From positions 2,960,941 through 3,024,940 of the forward strand of contig CAJSYZ010000011.1 in the NCBI GenBank assembly GCA_910574455.1: DNA of 64,000 nt, written 5' to 3'. Under the pieces are notes generated by a model. That model did not search any database, had not been told where the DNA came from, and saw only the letters and a program-made list of their open reading frames with translations. The translations under genes were made by a program, and so were the position numbers. This document shows, piece by piece, positions 11,351 through 24,100 of this stretch (positions are counted from its first letter, which is position 1; the number at the start of each line of letters is the position of its first letter). The stretch is from Trichaptum fuscoviolaceum (taxonomy: Eukaryota > Basidiomycota > Agaricomycetes > Hymenochaetales > Trichaptaceae).

Positions 11351-14300
11351 ATGCGCTTCTTGAAAAGGCAAAGAAAGGCAACATGGATCGGCTTTTGCGT
11401 AGTCGCCCTCGCTGTGTTACAAGTGTGCCATGCAGAGTCTGCTGAAGACAAAACATCCCTACCGGGTGAAGTAGACGTGCGTGATGTATCTTGAACTATG
11501 TTAAACCTCTCTCACAACCAAGTAAAGCAGGTGGACGAACCCTCCGTGCTTACGAGCTCTCATGGTTCAAGTGCTTTGCCTTCCGACTTGGACAAGGTGT
11601 GCCTGAATGAACATTGGTTGCTCCTCTGTGGTCTGACATTGCCCTCATAATCAGGAATATGTGTCTAACGCGGAGTCCGAAAAAGCGTATAAGCTGGCAT
11701 GTCAAGCAATCGCAGCCGTAACTCAATCTCAGCCAGTACAATCTCAAACCTACTCGGACGTACAATCGAATTCTTTCTTCGCTCAAATCTTTCCGAATCA
11801 ACAGGGACCTGTAGCAAGCGCTGTGCGAATCATTCTCAAGCTTCGGCAACAATCATGGATGCCTAGATTTTTGAGTGCTGGGTTAGGAAGGGATGGCTGG
11901 CCTCTCGGGAAGAAAAGAGACGAAATGAGAGGAAAGGCGGTTAAGGCCATTGATCTTCTGGAGCATGCGATTGAGCTTGGTCACATGGAGGCTCTGTATA
12001 AGCTTGCGCACGTATCCATGGTGAGTAAGCATAGGCTACTGCTGAAATTTTACTAAAGTATTCTCGTAGTTTAATCTTTCTCCGCTATTACACAACGTCA
12101 CCCGAGCATTTGAGGCGTACCAGCAACATGCTTACCTCACAGGCAATGGAACATCGCAATCCATGCTTGCTTTTTTCTACTCAACTGGGTATAGTAATGT
12201 TGTGGAGATCGATCAAGCAAAAGCCCTTCTGCATTATACATTTGCTGCGCACGGTGGAGATCAAGGCGCACAGATGGCCTTAGGCTATCGTCATTGGGCA
12301 GGCATCGGTGTGAACGATGATTGCCTACAGTCGCTCGATTGGTACCAGATGGCCGCAGAACAATGTAAGACCGCACATTGTCCTGTGTCCCTTCCCCGCT
12401 AATACAACTTATAGCAATGGTTAAATATCTGTCTGGCCCCCCTGGCGGACGAACACTCCCTTTAACTACTGCAAGGTTGGCGGATTTGGACGGTGGTGCA
12501 TATGGGCCGGGATCCAGCGTGGCCTCCACTGGCATGAATGCTCATAGAGCCGTTATAAAAGCAGCATCTGCTCGTCAGGCAGGAGAAACATGGGAAGATG
12601 TTGTTGAATACTATATGGTAGGCGTGCTCTCTGATCTGTGAAACAAGCTTGACTGATTCGGGAATAAGTTCAACGCTGACAGGGGCGAAATTGACTTTGC
12701 TTACCGACTAGGGAAGATATTCTACCAAGGGTCTATTTATTCCATCGCAGGCGGCATTGCTTCGGGTGGCGAAGGCGTTGGTGCAATTCCTCGGGACTAT
12801 CAGAGAGCACGGTATTACTTCCTTCGCATCGCTCGTCTTATTTGGCCGCGAGATACTCCGTCATTGCAAACTACGCAGATTAAACAGGAGCTTAAAGAAG
12901 ATGGAACATTAGCCTATGCTGCAGCATCTTCGGGGTATCTAGGACGTATGTTCCTGCGAGGTGAAGGCGTGAAACAGGACTTCGCTTTGGCACGAATGTG
13001 GTTTGAACGCGGTGCTGAGTATAAGGACAAGGAATGCTTAAATGGTCTTGGGATTATGTGGCGTGAAGGATTCGTTGATGGAAAGAGGGACATGAAGAAG
13101 GCAACGGCATTCTTCGGTGCGGCCGCGAACCAAGAACTAGCTGAAGCGCAGGTAAATTTAGGGAAATACTTTTACCGTGAGGGTTTAACACCGAGAAGAA
13201 TGTAGATACGAGCTAACTTCGATATTACCAGAACACGGCGACTACAAGCTTGCTACAACCTACTTTGAAGCGGCAATTCGCCACGGAGCGCCCTTCGAAC
13301 CTTACTTCTACCTGGCTGAGATCCATGCCGCTCAAGTCCGAAGCTCTGTTACTCCAGCGCACCACGTTCAAGCATCTTGCGCGATGGCTGTGGGCTTCTA
13401 CAAGAGAGTAGCTGAACGTGGCTCGTGGGGCGACGATCCTGTTCGTGACGGTGAAGTAAAATGGAAGATCGGGACTGAAAGGGCGAAGGAAGATGCCTTG
13501 CTCCGGTGGTGGATCGCTTCAGAAAGAGGCATAGAAACTGCACAGAATAATTTGGCATATATCCTGGATCAAGGTAAGCTGAACAACTCTGCCTAATATC
13601 ATTCAGTAGGCATGTTGTCATTGTTTAAATTGCTGACTTTTCTTTCTTTCAGACAAAAGCATCCTCCGCCTGACTAGGTTTGCACCGAACGTCCCGTCTA
13701 ACTCTACGGCACGACTCGCCCTGACTCAGTGGATGCGATCTGCAACACAGAGAAATATTGATGCGCTCGTGAAAGTTGGCGATTACTACTATCACGGCTT
13801 GGGTGTACCCGACGAGCCAAAGGAGAAGCGTTGGGAAAAGGCCGCTTCGTACTATCAGTCTGCTGCGGATACACAAGTCAGTGCATTGGCAATGTGGAAT
13901 CTTGGTTGGATGTACGAGAACGGAATTGGTGTTCCACAGGTGAGTTATTATACGGGGAAGAACTACTTAGTCCTAACAAACCTGACTTGCTTATAATAAG
14001 GACTTCCACCTTGCTAAGCGGCACTACGACATGGCTTTGGACACGAACAGCGAAGCATACCTTCCGGTAACGTTATCCTTGATAAAGCTATATATAAGAA
14101 GCTTCTGGCATACCATGATGGGAGGAAAGAACGGTTTATCTTTCTGGCCGGAAGAAGGTATTCATAATCAGCTTATCATTATTTACGACAATATTAAATG
14201 ATAAAATGCAGAAAAATGGAAGGACACAAAGACATTGGACGGAGAGCAAGATACTGTTCCTATCAACGAAGCTGATCGTGACGAAGATGGATACGCTGAC

Positions 14301-14777
14301 AGTACAGATGACTCGCAATGGTATCGAGGAAAAGCTCGCGAAGATCATAAAAAGCGATTGCGAGCCACTGAGGAAAGAGGGGGAGGGGAAGAAGATCCCA
14401 TCCAGGTTCGTTACATTCAGTGTCCTCATCTACCTCATAGTTAACGATGAGTTATGAAGTGGGCTCGTGACCGCAAAAATGCGGAAAACGATCGTGATAG
14501 TGATGTGGGACCCGAGGACTACTTCGAGGGTGCAATGCGCGGCGCACGGCGAGAAGCCCGTGGTGAACCAACTGACGATGAGCTCTTCGAGACTATGCTG
14601 CTCGTCATTCTCTGTCTTGCGGTATCGACCTTGATGTATATTAGAAATAGATGGTACGAGCGACGGAGAAGGGAAGAGGAAGAAAGGAGAGGACAACAGC
14701 CTGATCAGCAGAATGCTGGTGGACTATTCCCTCCTCGAGGAGATCCTGCGCGGCGCGAGTGGGAAGTCCTTCGATAG
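11351..14777 (+). CDS. HRD3: HRD3/SEL1L: ER-associated degradation ubiquitin-ligase subunit
   Basis: Partner of the HRD1 ubiquitin ligase in the ER membrane; it recruits misfolded luminal proteins for retrotranslocation. Eleven exons join in frame (11351-11476, 11531-11596, 11655-12020, 12070-12364, 12415-12617, 12669-13176, 13232-13573, 13653-13939, 14001-14157, 14212-14405, 14460-14777), giving about 953 residues. The protein starts with a signal peptide (RKATWIGFCVVALAVLQVCHA). Sel1-like repeats follow through most of the length, with the typical A-x-x-x-L-G and Y-x-x-G-x-G-V spacing, for example LGRMFLRGEGVKQDFALARMW and LGWMYENGIGVPQDFHLAKRHY. Near the C-terminus is one transmembrane helix (ETMLLVILCLAVSTLMYIRNRW), then a charged Arg/Glu-rich cytosolic tail. 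This layout matches Hrd3/SEL1L. The last 73 nt overlap the 3' end of the convergent PTAR1-like gene. Confidence 0.92.
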
Positions 14778-16098
14778 CTTTCCGTTTTTGTTGTTGATCG
14801 CCAGTCATGTAAAAATAAGCCAATTGCTTTTCTACTCTTCATAAGCCAAAATTGCGTACAACTGTTTCTAAGGGTCCAGTGACGATGCAGTTCAATAAGG
14901 CTGGATCTGTTTTGCCTGATTGGCTCTAGTAAGATGAACATGTGTATCAACGCGGAGTAAGCTGTATACAACATATGACTTACTTGTTTCTCCATCCATA
15001 GACGATGGCGCACAATCAGCCTTAAAGTCTTTTCGGCATCAATACCATTACCCGTCCCCCCAATGAGTGTTTGATGAATATCTGAAATGGTCCCCGTTAT
15101 GGAGAGATCCAGAACCAAACCACTCCCTGCCTCTTGCGACCGATAATTCGAGCCCACGACCCAGCGAAGGAGGAGCCACAGTGACTCATGAGAAGGGTAA
15201 GAGTGTAGGAGATCGAGTGTTTGTATTTTCCCGTCATCCCTTAGTCGGTTCATACTATCTGTGGTGTTTAGTGTCTCCAATAGATCATACAAGCGTGTAA
15301 GATAATTGACAGCAGAGTGATCTGAAACGTGCATTCGTAACCAACTCCATACGAATAATCGCTCTTCCTCGAGCAAGGCAGCGTGAGCCACAGATTGTCT
15401 CGCCTGAAAAGCGCACGATTGCAGACACAGGAAGCGGTGGTACCAAGCATGGTAATTTCGAGGATAGATTTCACAAGCACTTTTCGCAAGTTCAAACTCC
15501 ACTCGAATATCAGCGACCGATAAAGGGATGGTGCCAAAGTCTTCGTCAAATGAGCTCTTTGAGTAGCATCGGGAATGAATCCATCGACGATGGTGCCACA
15601 GCATCGAGACCTTGGCGGATTGCTTAATCGAAAGCAAGGCGGCAGTGAAAAGTAGCTCACTCCGTGAATCCATGAACCCGGTATCCACCAACGTTTTGCG
15701 GAGGTTCAGTGCGGTCGTATGGCTAGGATTGGCTAGCAATGTAATGCCTGTCAGCATATGTAACTCTCCCGAATTACGAGCACTGCGAGTAGGCATTTCC
15801 GTGTCCGCACTGATTATAGCCTGGAACGCCTTCGTGCAAGCGACATAGCACTGATAGAGGATTTTTTCTGGGATGCCCAGATGTCCCTCTAAGAGGATAA
15901 ATGGCTCGTTGGACCTATCGCTTTGAGCCTCTAGCCAGTCCGACCCATCCCCCGGGAGAAACTCAATCGACGATCTGTTTGGAAGATAACGCGGTTTGTT
16001 GGGGACAGTTGAAGCAATGTCTGCATAAGAATGCAATTTGCCGCTCACGGAGCTTCATCTAAAAGTCCTACAAGTTTATTCGCCAATTTGTCATTCAT
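14705..16098 (-). CDS. PTAR1-like protein prenyltransferase alpha-subunit repeat protein
   Basis: Belongs to the PPTA-repeat family (alpha subunits of farnesyl- and geranylgeranyl-transferases). The closest visible fit is PTAR1, the alpha subunit of geranylgeranyltransferase III in animals. I place the ATG at 16096-16098 (MNDKLANKLVGLLDEAP), with an intron at 15975-16048. The long downstream open frame has no ATG at its own 5' end and opens with GTGAGC, a donor. The product is about 439 residues. PPTA-type motifs are NPSHTTALNLRKTLV, LWHHRRWI and YPRNYHAWYHRFLCL; SSIEFLPG and FILLEGHLGIP match the N-terminal region of PTAR1 proteins. A role in double prenylation of substrates such as the SNARE Ykt6 is inferred from animals. 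It converges on and overlaps HRD3 and diverges from ERV2 across 207 nt. Confidence 0.75.
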
Positions 16099-16305
16099 TT
16101 CCAAGTACCCGAGAATTGAGTGAAGCTAGCGATTGTCAAAGTGGGAGAAAGCAATAAATGCTGGGCCGGTCACCTCTCTATTCCAGTTGTGGGTTACGCC
16201 TACCGGTAGTAGTACGTAATGCTAGTGCAAGTACTACGCGAGCACGTTCGGACCCTGGGGCCCTGGCTACGACAGCGACCGGACTCTCATTGAGCAGCAT
16301 CTAAA
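16099..16305. promoter_or_regulatory. Divergent promoter between PTAR1-like and ERV2-like genes
   Basis: The 207 nt between the two opposed ATGs must hold both promoters. GC-rich in its ERV2-proximal half (CCCTGGGGCCCTGG); contains GTAGTAGTACGTAATG and CAAGTACTACGCGAGCACG. No certain TATA box. Confidence 0.45.
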
Positions 16306-17223
16306 ATGTTACCCAAATTCACGAGAACTTTTCTCTGCGTCGTAATAGCTCTGGTATGAAATGCCATGTGGGATTGATGGAGGAATTCTGATGATTTTGT
16401 GTTCTGTAGCTCGTAATATCAACTTTGCTCATGTTCCACGAACCAACTCGAACGTACTTTGATCCCTTGACGGGCAACCTTTTCGAAGATGTAGGACCTG
16501 CGCATGATTTAGAAGTGACTCCAGGAGGATCTACAGCAATAAAGGGTGTGGAAGGAGGTGTTATCATGCCAAAGCTGGGAAACGAGACAGCAAAGTATAC
16601 ATGCTTCGCATCTTCATGAGATGTCGACTGTACTGAATATCTCAAAAGGCAAGCACTAGGGAGAGCTACATGGAAACTAATGTGCGTATATCCTATAATG
16701 TATCGTTGTCTTCCGTCTGATCTCATCATATCCGTTCAGGCATACCATGACTCTTCGATTCCCAGAAGTGCGTCCCCATCAACTTGTACAATCATGTTTC
16801 ACGGTACATGGGACTCAATGTACTCTCACAGACTCCTACCCAGGACGAGCGTAACGCACTTGAGTCATACTTCTACTTACAAGCTCGGTTATATCCTTGT
16901 GGCGAGTGCGCTTCGGAATTCCAGCAGCTGCTGAAGAAGAATCCTCCACAGGCACGTCCTTTGTCTACTATTTAAGGAATCTTTGACTTAGACGTTAACG
17001 TTGATCTATATGAATGCATAAGACATCCTCAAGACGAGCGGCAGCACTGTGGCTATGTCATGTCCACAACCTAGTTAATGAACGACTGAAGAAGCCCGTC
17101 TTCGATTGCGCCCATTTAGATGACACTTATGACTGCGGCTGTGGTGATGAGCCTGTTAATAAAGCTCCGAGCACGGATAGGGATGAACAGACCGGCGCTG
17201 GTCTAATCAAAGGAGGGAGATAA
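16306..17223 (+). CDS. ERV2: ERV2-like FAD-linked thiol oxidase of the ER (Erv1/ALR family)
   Basis: Makes disulfides with oxygen as acceptor, using FAD. Six exons: 16306-16353, 16410-16594, 16649-16681, 16740-16767, 16832-16951 and 17023-17223; about 204 residues. An N-terminal hydrophobic anchor (FLCVVIALLVISTLLMF) fits the ER-lumenal ERV2 branch. Core motifs are present: GRATWKLMHTMTLRFPE (FAD-binding helix), the redox CxxC in ARLYPCGECASEFQ, the FAD-binding HVHNLVNERLKKPVFDC, and a second Cys cluster (CGCG) near the C-terminus. The last intron (16952-17022) begins with GC, not GT, because only this junction joins NPPQ to the conserved SSRRAAALWLCHVHN region. Located next to HRD3, another ER quality-control gene. 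Confidence 0.88.
16952..17022 (+). other. GC-AG intron in the ERV2-like gene
   Basis: A 71-nt intron with donor CAG/GCACGT and acceptor ATAAG. No GT donor nearby keeps the conserved reading frame. GC-AG introns are a known minority class. Confidence 0.75.
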
Positions 17224-17441
17224 ATACAACCTTCAAGTATAGGGTTCAAGATGCATAAATCTCTTTTTATTCGAGGTAGATTGTGTTCTCGCGTTTGCAT
17301 TTTTTTCGGGTTTGACTCTGGAAACTATATTTATCAACTTCAGCTATGTTTACAAGCAAGTATCTTTGTATATCCTCCACTTCTTCTTTGACAAACTATA
17401 ATGATCACAAGAATAATATTAGCTTATAACACCTTGAAAAT

Positions 17442-19361
17442 TCAATGCGGTGCGAAAACCGGAGGATATGTCCCTACAAAGGCGTTGAAGTTGTACGCTT
17501 CTGGGTTTGGGTCGCATTTATACCCCGAGGGATGAAAGTCTATCACGGTTTTCTCCGAACGCACGAGTTTAACACGTATACCACCTCCGCGAACAAGCGG
17601 ACAGCTGAGTTTGTTTACACCGGTTTGGACGTATCGACCTAGTGGCTTCGACTGGAGGTCAGACCACAATTGTACAGTTGCCGCCTCGGTGGCAAGTATG
17701 ACGATCCAGAATTCATCATCAGTCTACATAGCAATGATCAGCTGTGATCTCGACAAGATCCAGGATTACCGACCAACTGCCAATTATCTGGTCTGTCCAC
17801 AGAATCATTACTCGCAACTGCGCCCTTGACATGTGGCCTCGCCCAGACGTAAACAAGGTCCTCTTCAAGAGCTGGGTATCGACCTGTTCGAAAGGCCTCT
17901 GCGAAGTACGCGTTGAGGCGAAGCCAAGGTAAATGATCGAATCCGTTCACCCAGGCTTCGGAGTTGGGCTGCGCTCCCTTTATGGGCCCAATGTAATGCG
18001 ATTCACCGTAATCTAATACGTTTATTGATGAGAGAGGCGGCGTTTTCGATCTTTATCTGACACTCACCATTCCAAGAAATGACCTGCACGATGTCCACCT
18101 GATCACGAATTGAGATGAGGTATTCCCAGCGACGGACAAGCAGCCAGTCATCGCCCCGGTAAATCCACTGAAACAATTATAAGTTTGTTAGCATGTAAAT
18201 GAAAATGGCTGGGCTTCGCACATTCTTATTCCAGGAGTCTTTGCCATAATGCTACACAAGAAAGTATGTCGGATTAGAAGTGAAATCTTAATGGAAGGTT
18301 GAAGCCTTACAGTGAAGAACCAAGGTGATACGGCTGCCATGTACGTCTTTCGGTGAAGGTGGCGCATATACTCCTGGTCCGAGGTGAGATTCGGACATCG
18401 CACTTCGTGGCGAGGAGTGTGTGGCTTCAAATGAACAGGCCAGCCGCCATTCCACTAGTGTGTAGTTTAGCTAAACGGTACGAGAGCTGATTCGTTGAAA
18501 CGGATGAATTACATGGAAGGCGCCGTCCATGCAATGCAGTTCATGGTATCGCCTTGGATCGACGAAGAAAGCAGGTAGGAAGTGTATCTGCGATGTTTCA
18601 TGTTACTGAGCAAATCTGAGCACATAAAGATGGTTACTACGAACAGGCGAGTCTTCGCTTAGTTCCCTCTTTACCGCCGACCACGCCTCTTCAAGACTCT
18701 CTTGGCCGAAAAATGACATTTCACCGGAGAATGTGGACACGAGGACGCGCCCTTTGATCTTCAAATAATTAGGGTGGTTAAAAAACCGACCAGCGTAAAC
18801 TTTCAAGGAATTGATATCCTCAAGGCAAGTGAATTTGAAAGACCTAGAGATCAGTTCAGTTTATAATATACAGTTTCTCACCGAGGAAAAATAGGGAAAC
18901 GGAAGACGTACGACATGTCGAAGCTTATGAAGAGCTGGAATCCAGTTGAGCTGAGTGCTGCGGCATTGAAGCAGTCAGAGACACGTTCCAGGACCCAGTC
19001 CTCGCACCCCACATTCAGTGCAAAGCCATCCCTAAGAGATTATTCTCTGAGACTGAAGGGCTTCATAGTTGAATAGCGCATTGTTGAGTCCTTACAATCC
19101 ATAACTCCTAGCAAGCCGTATGTCGTCGGTCCAATCCAGAAGCGCGTAAGGCTTGTGAATGCATAAGGTCTATCCCTGGAGTACCAGCATTCAGTAAAGA
19201 TTACTCACATAGGTATTCCCAACCATAAAACTTGGGGGAGTATGTAAAACGGAATACGCTAAAGTGCAATTTTAAACGGATTCTTACTGCGCAACGACTA
19301 GTTTTGGCTCCTTTACTGGCTCTCCAACAGGCTGCCCTTCATGTTTGGTAGCCCATTCCAT
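17442..19361 (-). CDS. GH71 alpha-1,3-glucanase (mutanase)
   Basis: Hydrolyses alpha-1,3-glucan of fungal walls. The chain reads from about 19361 down to the TGA at 17442 through at least eight exons, for example VVA-HFMVGNTY, LDWTDDIRLARSYGLDGFALNVG, FISFDMS-SFKFTC, the FFVDPRRYHELHCMDGAFH segment, WNGGWPVHL, SPWFFTHYGKDSWNKN, VISWNDYGESHYIGP and ARPHVKGAVASNDSVDRPDNWQL. These are hallmark GH71 segments in the right order. The DGFALNVG, VISWND and NDYGESHYIG regions carry the acidic residues expected in the active site. The C-terminal part is a beta-rich domain ending TYPPVFAPH. The start MEWATKHEG at 19361 has no signal peptide, so an upstream exon may be missing or the enzyme may be non-classically exported. 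The same window carries a broken alpha-1,3-glucan synthase copy. Confidence 0.85.
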
Positions 19362-20128
19362 CTTATAGACAGCCGTTTCGAGGTCGGGTGTTGGTAAGAA
19401 TGTTGGAAGTTGTCAAGTATAAAGGTGATGCATCATCATGGGGGGCTTGTAGTGAGCGGTGTACTAGTAGGTACTATAAAATTCGTACTCCGCGACGCGT
19501 CGAACTTGAAGTTAGTACGCGTCGAGCACCTCCCATGCTCTCTTCCCGCTTTCCCTCTATGAGCCACGATACCATGACGCGATACCGTCCTACATCTATC
19601 CGCTGACTTGCATACCGCATAGACTAGAGGTTTTGATTGCTACTCTTGACATGAGTACATTCAGATGAAGTCATGACTCGGAAGTGTAGGTTCTATCTTC
19701 TTCATCGTCTCTGGCTACGACAATGTGCATCGCTCTGCAAAATAATAGTCTTGTTCCTTCCCTAGCCTAAAATGCGTCTCGTATAGAAGGTTATTTACTC
19801 GTAAGTGGCTCTTGCAATTACAGCTTGGACTACCTTCAGGAATGCGACATTTAGTCAAATTATCTTCAGCTTATAGGACCGAACTGAACCTTAGTGCGAT
19901 CTAAGTGACGGTCAAAGAGCTCTTTTTTTTCTGTCCGTCTCACGGTTAGTCATACAATACCAAGCTTTTTTGTGCCTGCTGATTTTTTATTAGTAAATGA
20001 TTTCGGAGAGCTATAACCCTTTCACAGCAGCGCTACCATCCTTTCTGCAACGTATCCGAGCTATACAACAACATCCGCCCCATAAATTATACTGGGGAAT
20101 TCCAATAAACAGCGGTAACTAGTTAATG
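19362..20128. other. Intergenic stretch
   Basis: About 770 nt between the GH71 start and the 3' end of the ketopantoate hydroxymethyltransferase gene. It should hold the GH71 promoter. No gene recognised. Confidence 0.5.
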
Positions 20129-21199
20129 CTATTCTGGGCAGATACTGGTACGCTCCGCAAATCTCCCAGTGTCCTCCACATTCTCCGAGCGTAGAAATTC
20201 AATCCATTGCTCATCACAGATCTTATAACTTTCACTGAAGTCAGGAAACGCCCTCTGGCGTACTGCGGATACGTAGTCCGTTACTGCTCGTCTGTGTTCC
20301 GCCTTCACGTCTGCGAACCGTCGTACGAACTTCGCTTTGTGGCCATTCCAAGACCCTATCATATCGTCCCATACCAACACTTGTCCATTTGTAGAAGGCC
20401 CAGCGCCAATGCCTATCGTCGGTATACTCAACTCGCTGGTTATGTACCCTCCAAGTTTGCTTGGTATCGCCTCCAGAACGACAGCAAATGCTCCAGCATC
20501 TTCCAGCGCCTTTGCAGCGCGAAGGATTGAACTGGCTGATGAAGCATCTTTGCCTTGCACCCGGTAACCGGAACAGGATGTGTGTCGTTGTGGAAGCAAC
20601 CCGAGATGTCCCATGACAGGAATTCCAACACTTGTCAACCTCCTGACGCTCTCCAGAATCTCCTCCCCTCCTTCCAACTTCACGCCCTCTACGCCGCCTT
20701 CTTGAACCATCCGGACCGCATTCCGGATTGCATCGTCGGAACCGGCCTGATAAGACCCGAATGGCATGTCCGCAACAAGAAATGGACTCTTGCTTCCTCT
20801 TGCAACGGCTCGGCAGTGATGGAGCATTTCGTCAACCGTCAGCCGTGTCGTCGAGTCGTATCCTAGGCATACTTGGGCCAGCGAGTCGCCCACAAGAGTG
20901 ATATCTACGTCGTATGCTTCACACGCACGGGCAGACGGATAATCATACGCAGTGAGCATAGCAATCGGTGCTCCTGCCTCTTTCATCTGTCGGAGCTTTT
21001 GGATCGTCACCTTCTTCCTCGCTTTGCGGATTCGTCAGTTTTAAATCTAGTACTAAAGAAGCAACTCACGCGCCGCATCACCCTCTTTCATCTGCTTCGT
21101 TTCCTCTGGCCTGACGCTCATAGAGCGCCTTCCCATGCCATTTTGCATCACCCGGGCCAGGTTTTGCCGTCTGCACCCTCCTACCGCAGCCGAAGCCAT
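20129..21199 (-). CDS. ECM31: Ketopantoate hydroxymethyltransferase (pantothenate synthesis)
   Basis: Converts 2-oxoisovalerate plus 5,10-methylene-tetrahydrofolate to ketopantoate, the first committed step of pantothenate and CoA synthesis; mitochondrial in fungi. Two exons, 21199-21070 and 21021-20129, separated by a 48-nt intron; about 340 residues. Exon 1 gives MASAAVGGCRRQNLARVMQ, an Arg-rich, acid-free presequence consistent with mitochondrial import. Family blocks are intact: MLTAYDYPSAR, DITLVGDSLAQVCLGYDST, MPFGSY, the EGG and MGHLGLLPQ region, the catalytic-Glu segment VVLEAIPSKL, TIGIGAGPSTNGQVLVWDD and FVRRFAD. These include the Mg-binding Asp and catalytic Glu positions of PanB. 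Confidence 0.93.
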
Positions 21200-24100
21200 G
21201 GAGCTCGAGGCCGATGCCAACTTTATCATCTTTGGGATGGTCGCGCGTACGCCGACTCGTCGGTGATGGTGAATGAAAAACTTGCGTGGTACAAGATTGC
21301 AAACGTTCCATCTTCTGCCTTTAAGGACGGGTCGCGGGTGCCAGTTGGCGCACGTCGAAAACGCATGACTGAGACCCGCCGGGACGAGCGTTGGGGATTG
21401 GGCCGGCTGCTTATGTCAGCGTGGATGGCTATTATCCGATTGGGTCGGTGTGTGAGACCCCGAAGTAACGGTACGGGTCTCAGTCGGTTGATGGAACGAT
21501 TATAACTTTCCCAGTTATCGTGCTATATCTGCTACAGATTCACTCATGCGCAGGAAAGCGTTTTGGAGAGATTAGAAGCAGGGTTGCAGGATGCAATCGA
21601 AATAAGGCCACTTCGCCTCTGGGGTCCTTGCTGACTCATCCCTTCCTGAAGGGACAGTTGCGCGCCCCAGTTGATCGATTGTCGTCTACGATAAACTTAC
21701 TGTCACCCCCCGGACGCAATTTGGCTCGTCTTAAATTGAGTCGTCTGCAACTTTCATCTCGTTCTGGGACCTAAAATCCTCCCTTGTCGATCTTTCGCGA
21801 TCTATGTACTGAGTGCATTCCTTCTGAATGGCTTCCTACCGAATGGTTCCGGTTCCCTGCCTCCTTCACGCCAGGTCTTGCATGGTAGTCCGTTGGATCT
21901 GCATCAGGCTTGTCAGCATTCGCAATGGTAAAGACTTCTACTTCGATGCAGTCAGGACAGGACGTAAACGGATCTCGTGTGCCCACAGAGAAGTGCGAGA
22001 TTCTTTCCCTTCCCTTGCCTAGAAGCTCCCTACAACCCGGAGGGCACGGTCAATCTCACGGAAGTCAACTAGGACATGATCTGGCTGGGATCAAATTTAT
22101 CTGATGCACTGAAAGACACCACCAGATGCTTTGACATCTGGGATAGGACATCTGCTGTGTCCTGATGCACTTCGTTCATCTGAATAGCGCTTGTGTGTAT
22201 CTTTCTCTCTTTGTCTTCTGCATCCAAATTCGAGCTTACTTGAACACTTTGAGGCGGCTCTTTTATTTTCTCATCGCTTCGACAACTCGCGTGCTTGCTC
22301 TACTCCCGCACCCATTAAATGGACTCGGAAGTGAATGTCGGACCGGTGTAGACTAAATCGGATGGGTGACTCGACCATTAATGATCGACATAAAGAAACA
22401 GCTTTCTGTCATCGACGGTTCTAATAGAGATTGCAGTATCTTTGTGGTACTTGTGCGACGCCGACCTTTTTGATCGTCAGCTCCCAGACCCCACCGAGTA
22501 CCGAATTTGACCTACGCAAAGGATGCGTAGTCCGTTCCGAGCCGTTCCGCGATCTCAGGAAGTATCTTCGCTTGGCTTTCGTCTCCCTCCGTCGGGTCTA
22601 ATGGCGAGGCGTGAGACACGACAGAAGGAAGTCGTCCTTCATTTCCGCTATCTCAATGCCACGGCTTACATCCTGACGGTCGTTCCTTCTTCGACTGGTC
22701 GAAGAGGTTGAAAACAGAAGCGTCTGGACTAAAACGACCCACTCAGATTCCCGCAGCTATGGCGCATCTCAAGACGGTTGCATACATACACTTCATTTAG
22801 TTGAGTCTGGCGAGAAACAAGAGGGCATAACTGGGAGAATGCTATATAAACAAATTCCAAAATATTGCCTTTAACCTTTACGACCCAGTTGTCACGAGGA
22901 GCTGATCGGCGAAGGGAAGGTAATTCAAACAAGGTTTCTATGCAGATGGCATGCTGAGATTCCGTGGGAGGTTTAGACATACGAGAGTGCCTCGTGGAGG
23001 GGTGCCCTTGTCAAGTGGTTATTCGAAGTCTTTTTACAACAACTCAGCGATCCCTATATTTCGGTCTCGTGTCAGCCGGCTATGGTTACGGAACTTCTAG
23101 AATTACGGAAGAGGAACAATGGCCTTCTTCAAAGAGAACGACTCCGCCCATTACTAGCGCAGGTACTTCTCAGCTCGCCTCGATAATCGGAACACCGAGG
23201 GTCATCCAATAACTCCGTTCATACCGAGGTAGGTACGCCAGAGGTAGGTACGCATCAGATCCACTATTACATACATTCGAGTCAAGGGCATTGACAAATG
23301 TACTACTATTTTTTCCAGACCGAAAGGTTGTTAAAATGGGGTTGGGGTGGGTTGTAATAATTATGACAGGTTCGTCCACAGATATTCGACCTATTCTATG
23401 CAAGTCCGAAGGGATATTTGGCGTAGGACAAGATCGTTGTCGCTCTCCTGGTTGTTCATGGAGATGCTGCGACCGGGTTCGGCATGGATCTCATTAGTCA
23501 GCTAAACAGCTCATCGCTTCATATGCAAAATGTTGTAGATAAGTGAGTGGTGCCAAGGTATTGATATAATCGACCTCACTGGGTATATTATTTGACTAGG
23601 TTCGCACAAAAAGCAGCTGCAAAGATAGCAGTGCTTTCATCGCGCTTTCTTTGGTTCTATCTGCCAACCACCGCGTTGAAGCAACTCTCGCGGTTGCTTG
23701 GTGACAACATGTTATAAGTGGGGATGGCGGCCGCAAGGTAAGTGTAAGTGTCGTAGCGTTCGAACAGCTCCGAGCCTACGGGTGAGCCCGCACGTGGATA
23801 TGGGTCCATGGATAATGGGGAAGGGCAAAGAGGTAGATGACAGTCGGACAATATTCAAAAATGTCGGAGTTACTGACTGTCTTCCCAAAGCTGTGCAAGG
23901 AAACTGGGGGTAGGAGAGAGAGGTCGTCGGGAGTCCCGCCTTATAAACGTTTTGCTCACTCTTACTTTGACGTGTTGACGTTTTCGGCACAATTTCTATT
24001 TAGAGACGAAACAGATTGCTTCCATGATCAGTGCGCGAGACTACTAGTAGACGAGCGTCTCTTGTTTACCTCGGTTGGCTTACGGCTGTCACTCGTGCCC

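Noticed and set aside
15067..15300. Plus-strand open frame within the PTAR1-like gene
   Set aside because: Antisense shadow with no motif; the minus frame carries PPTA repeats.
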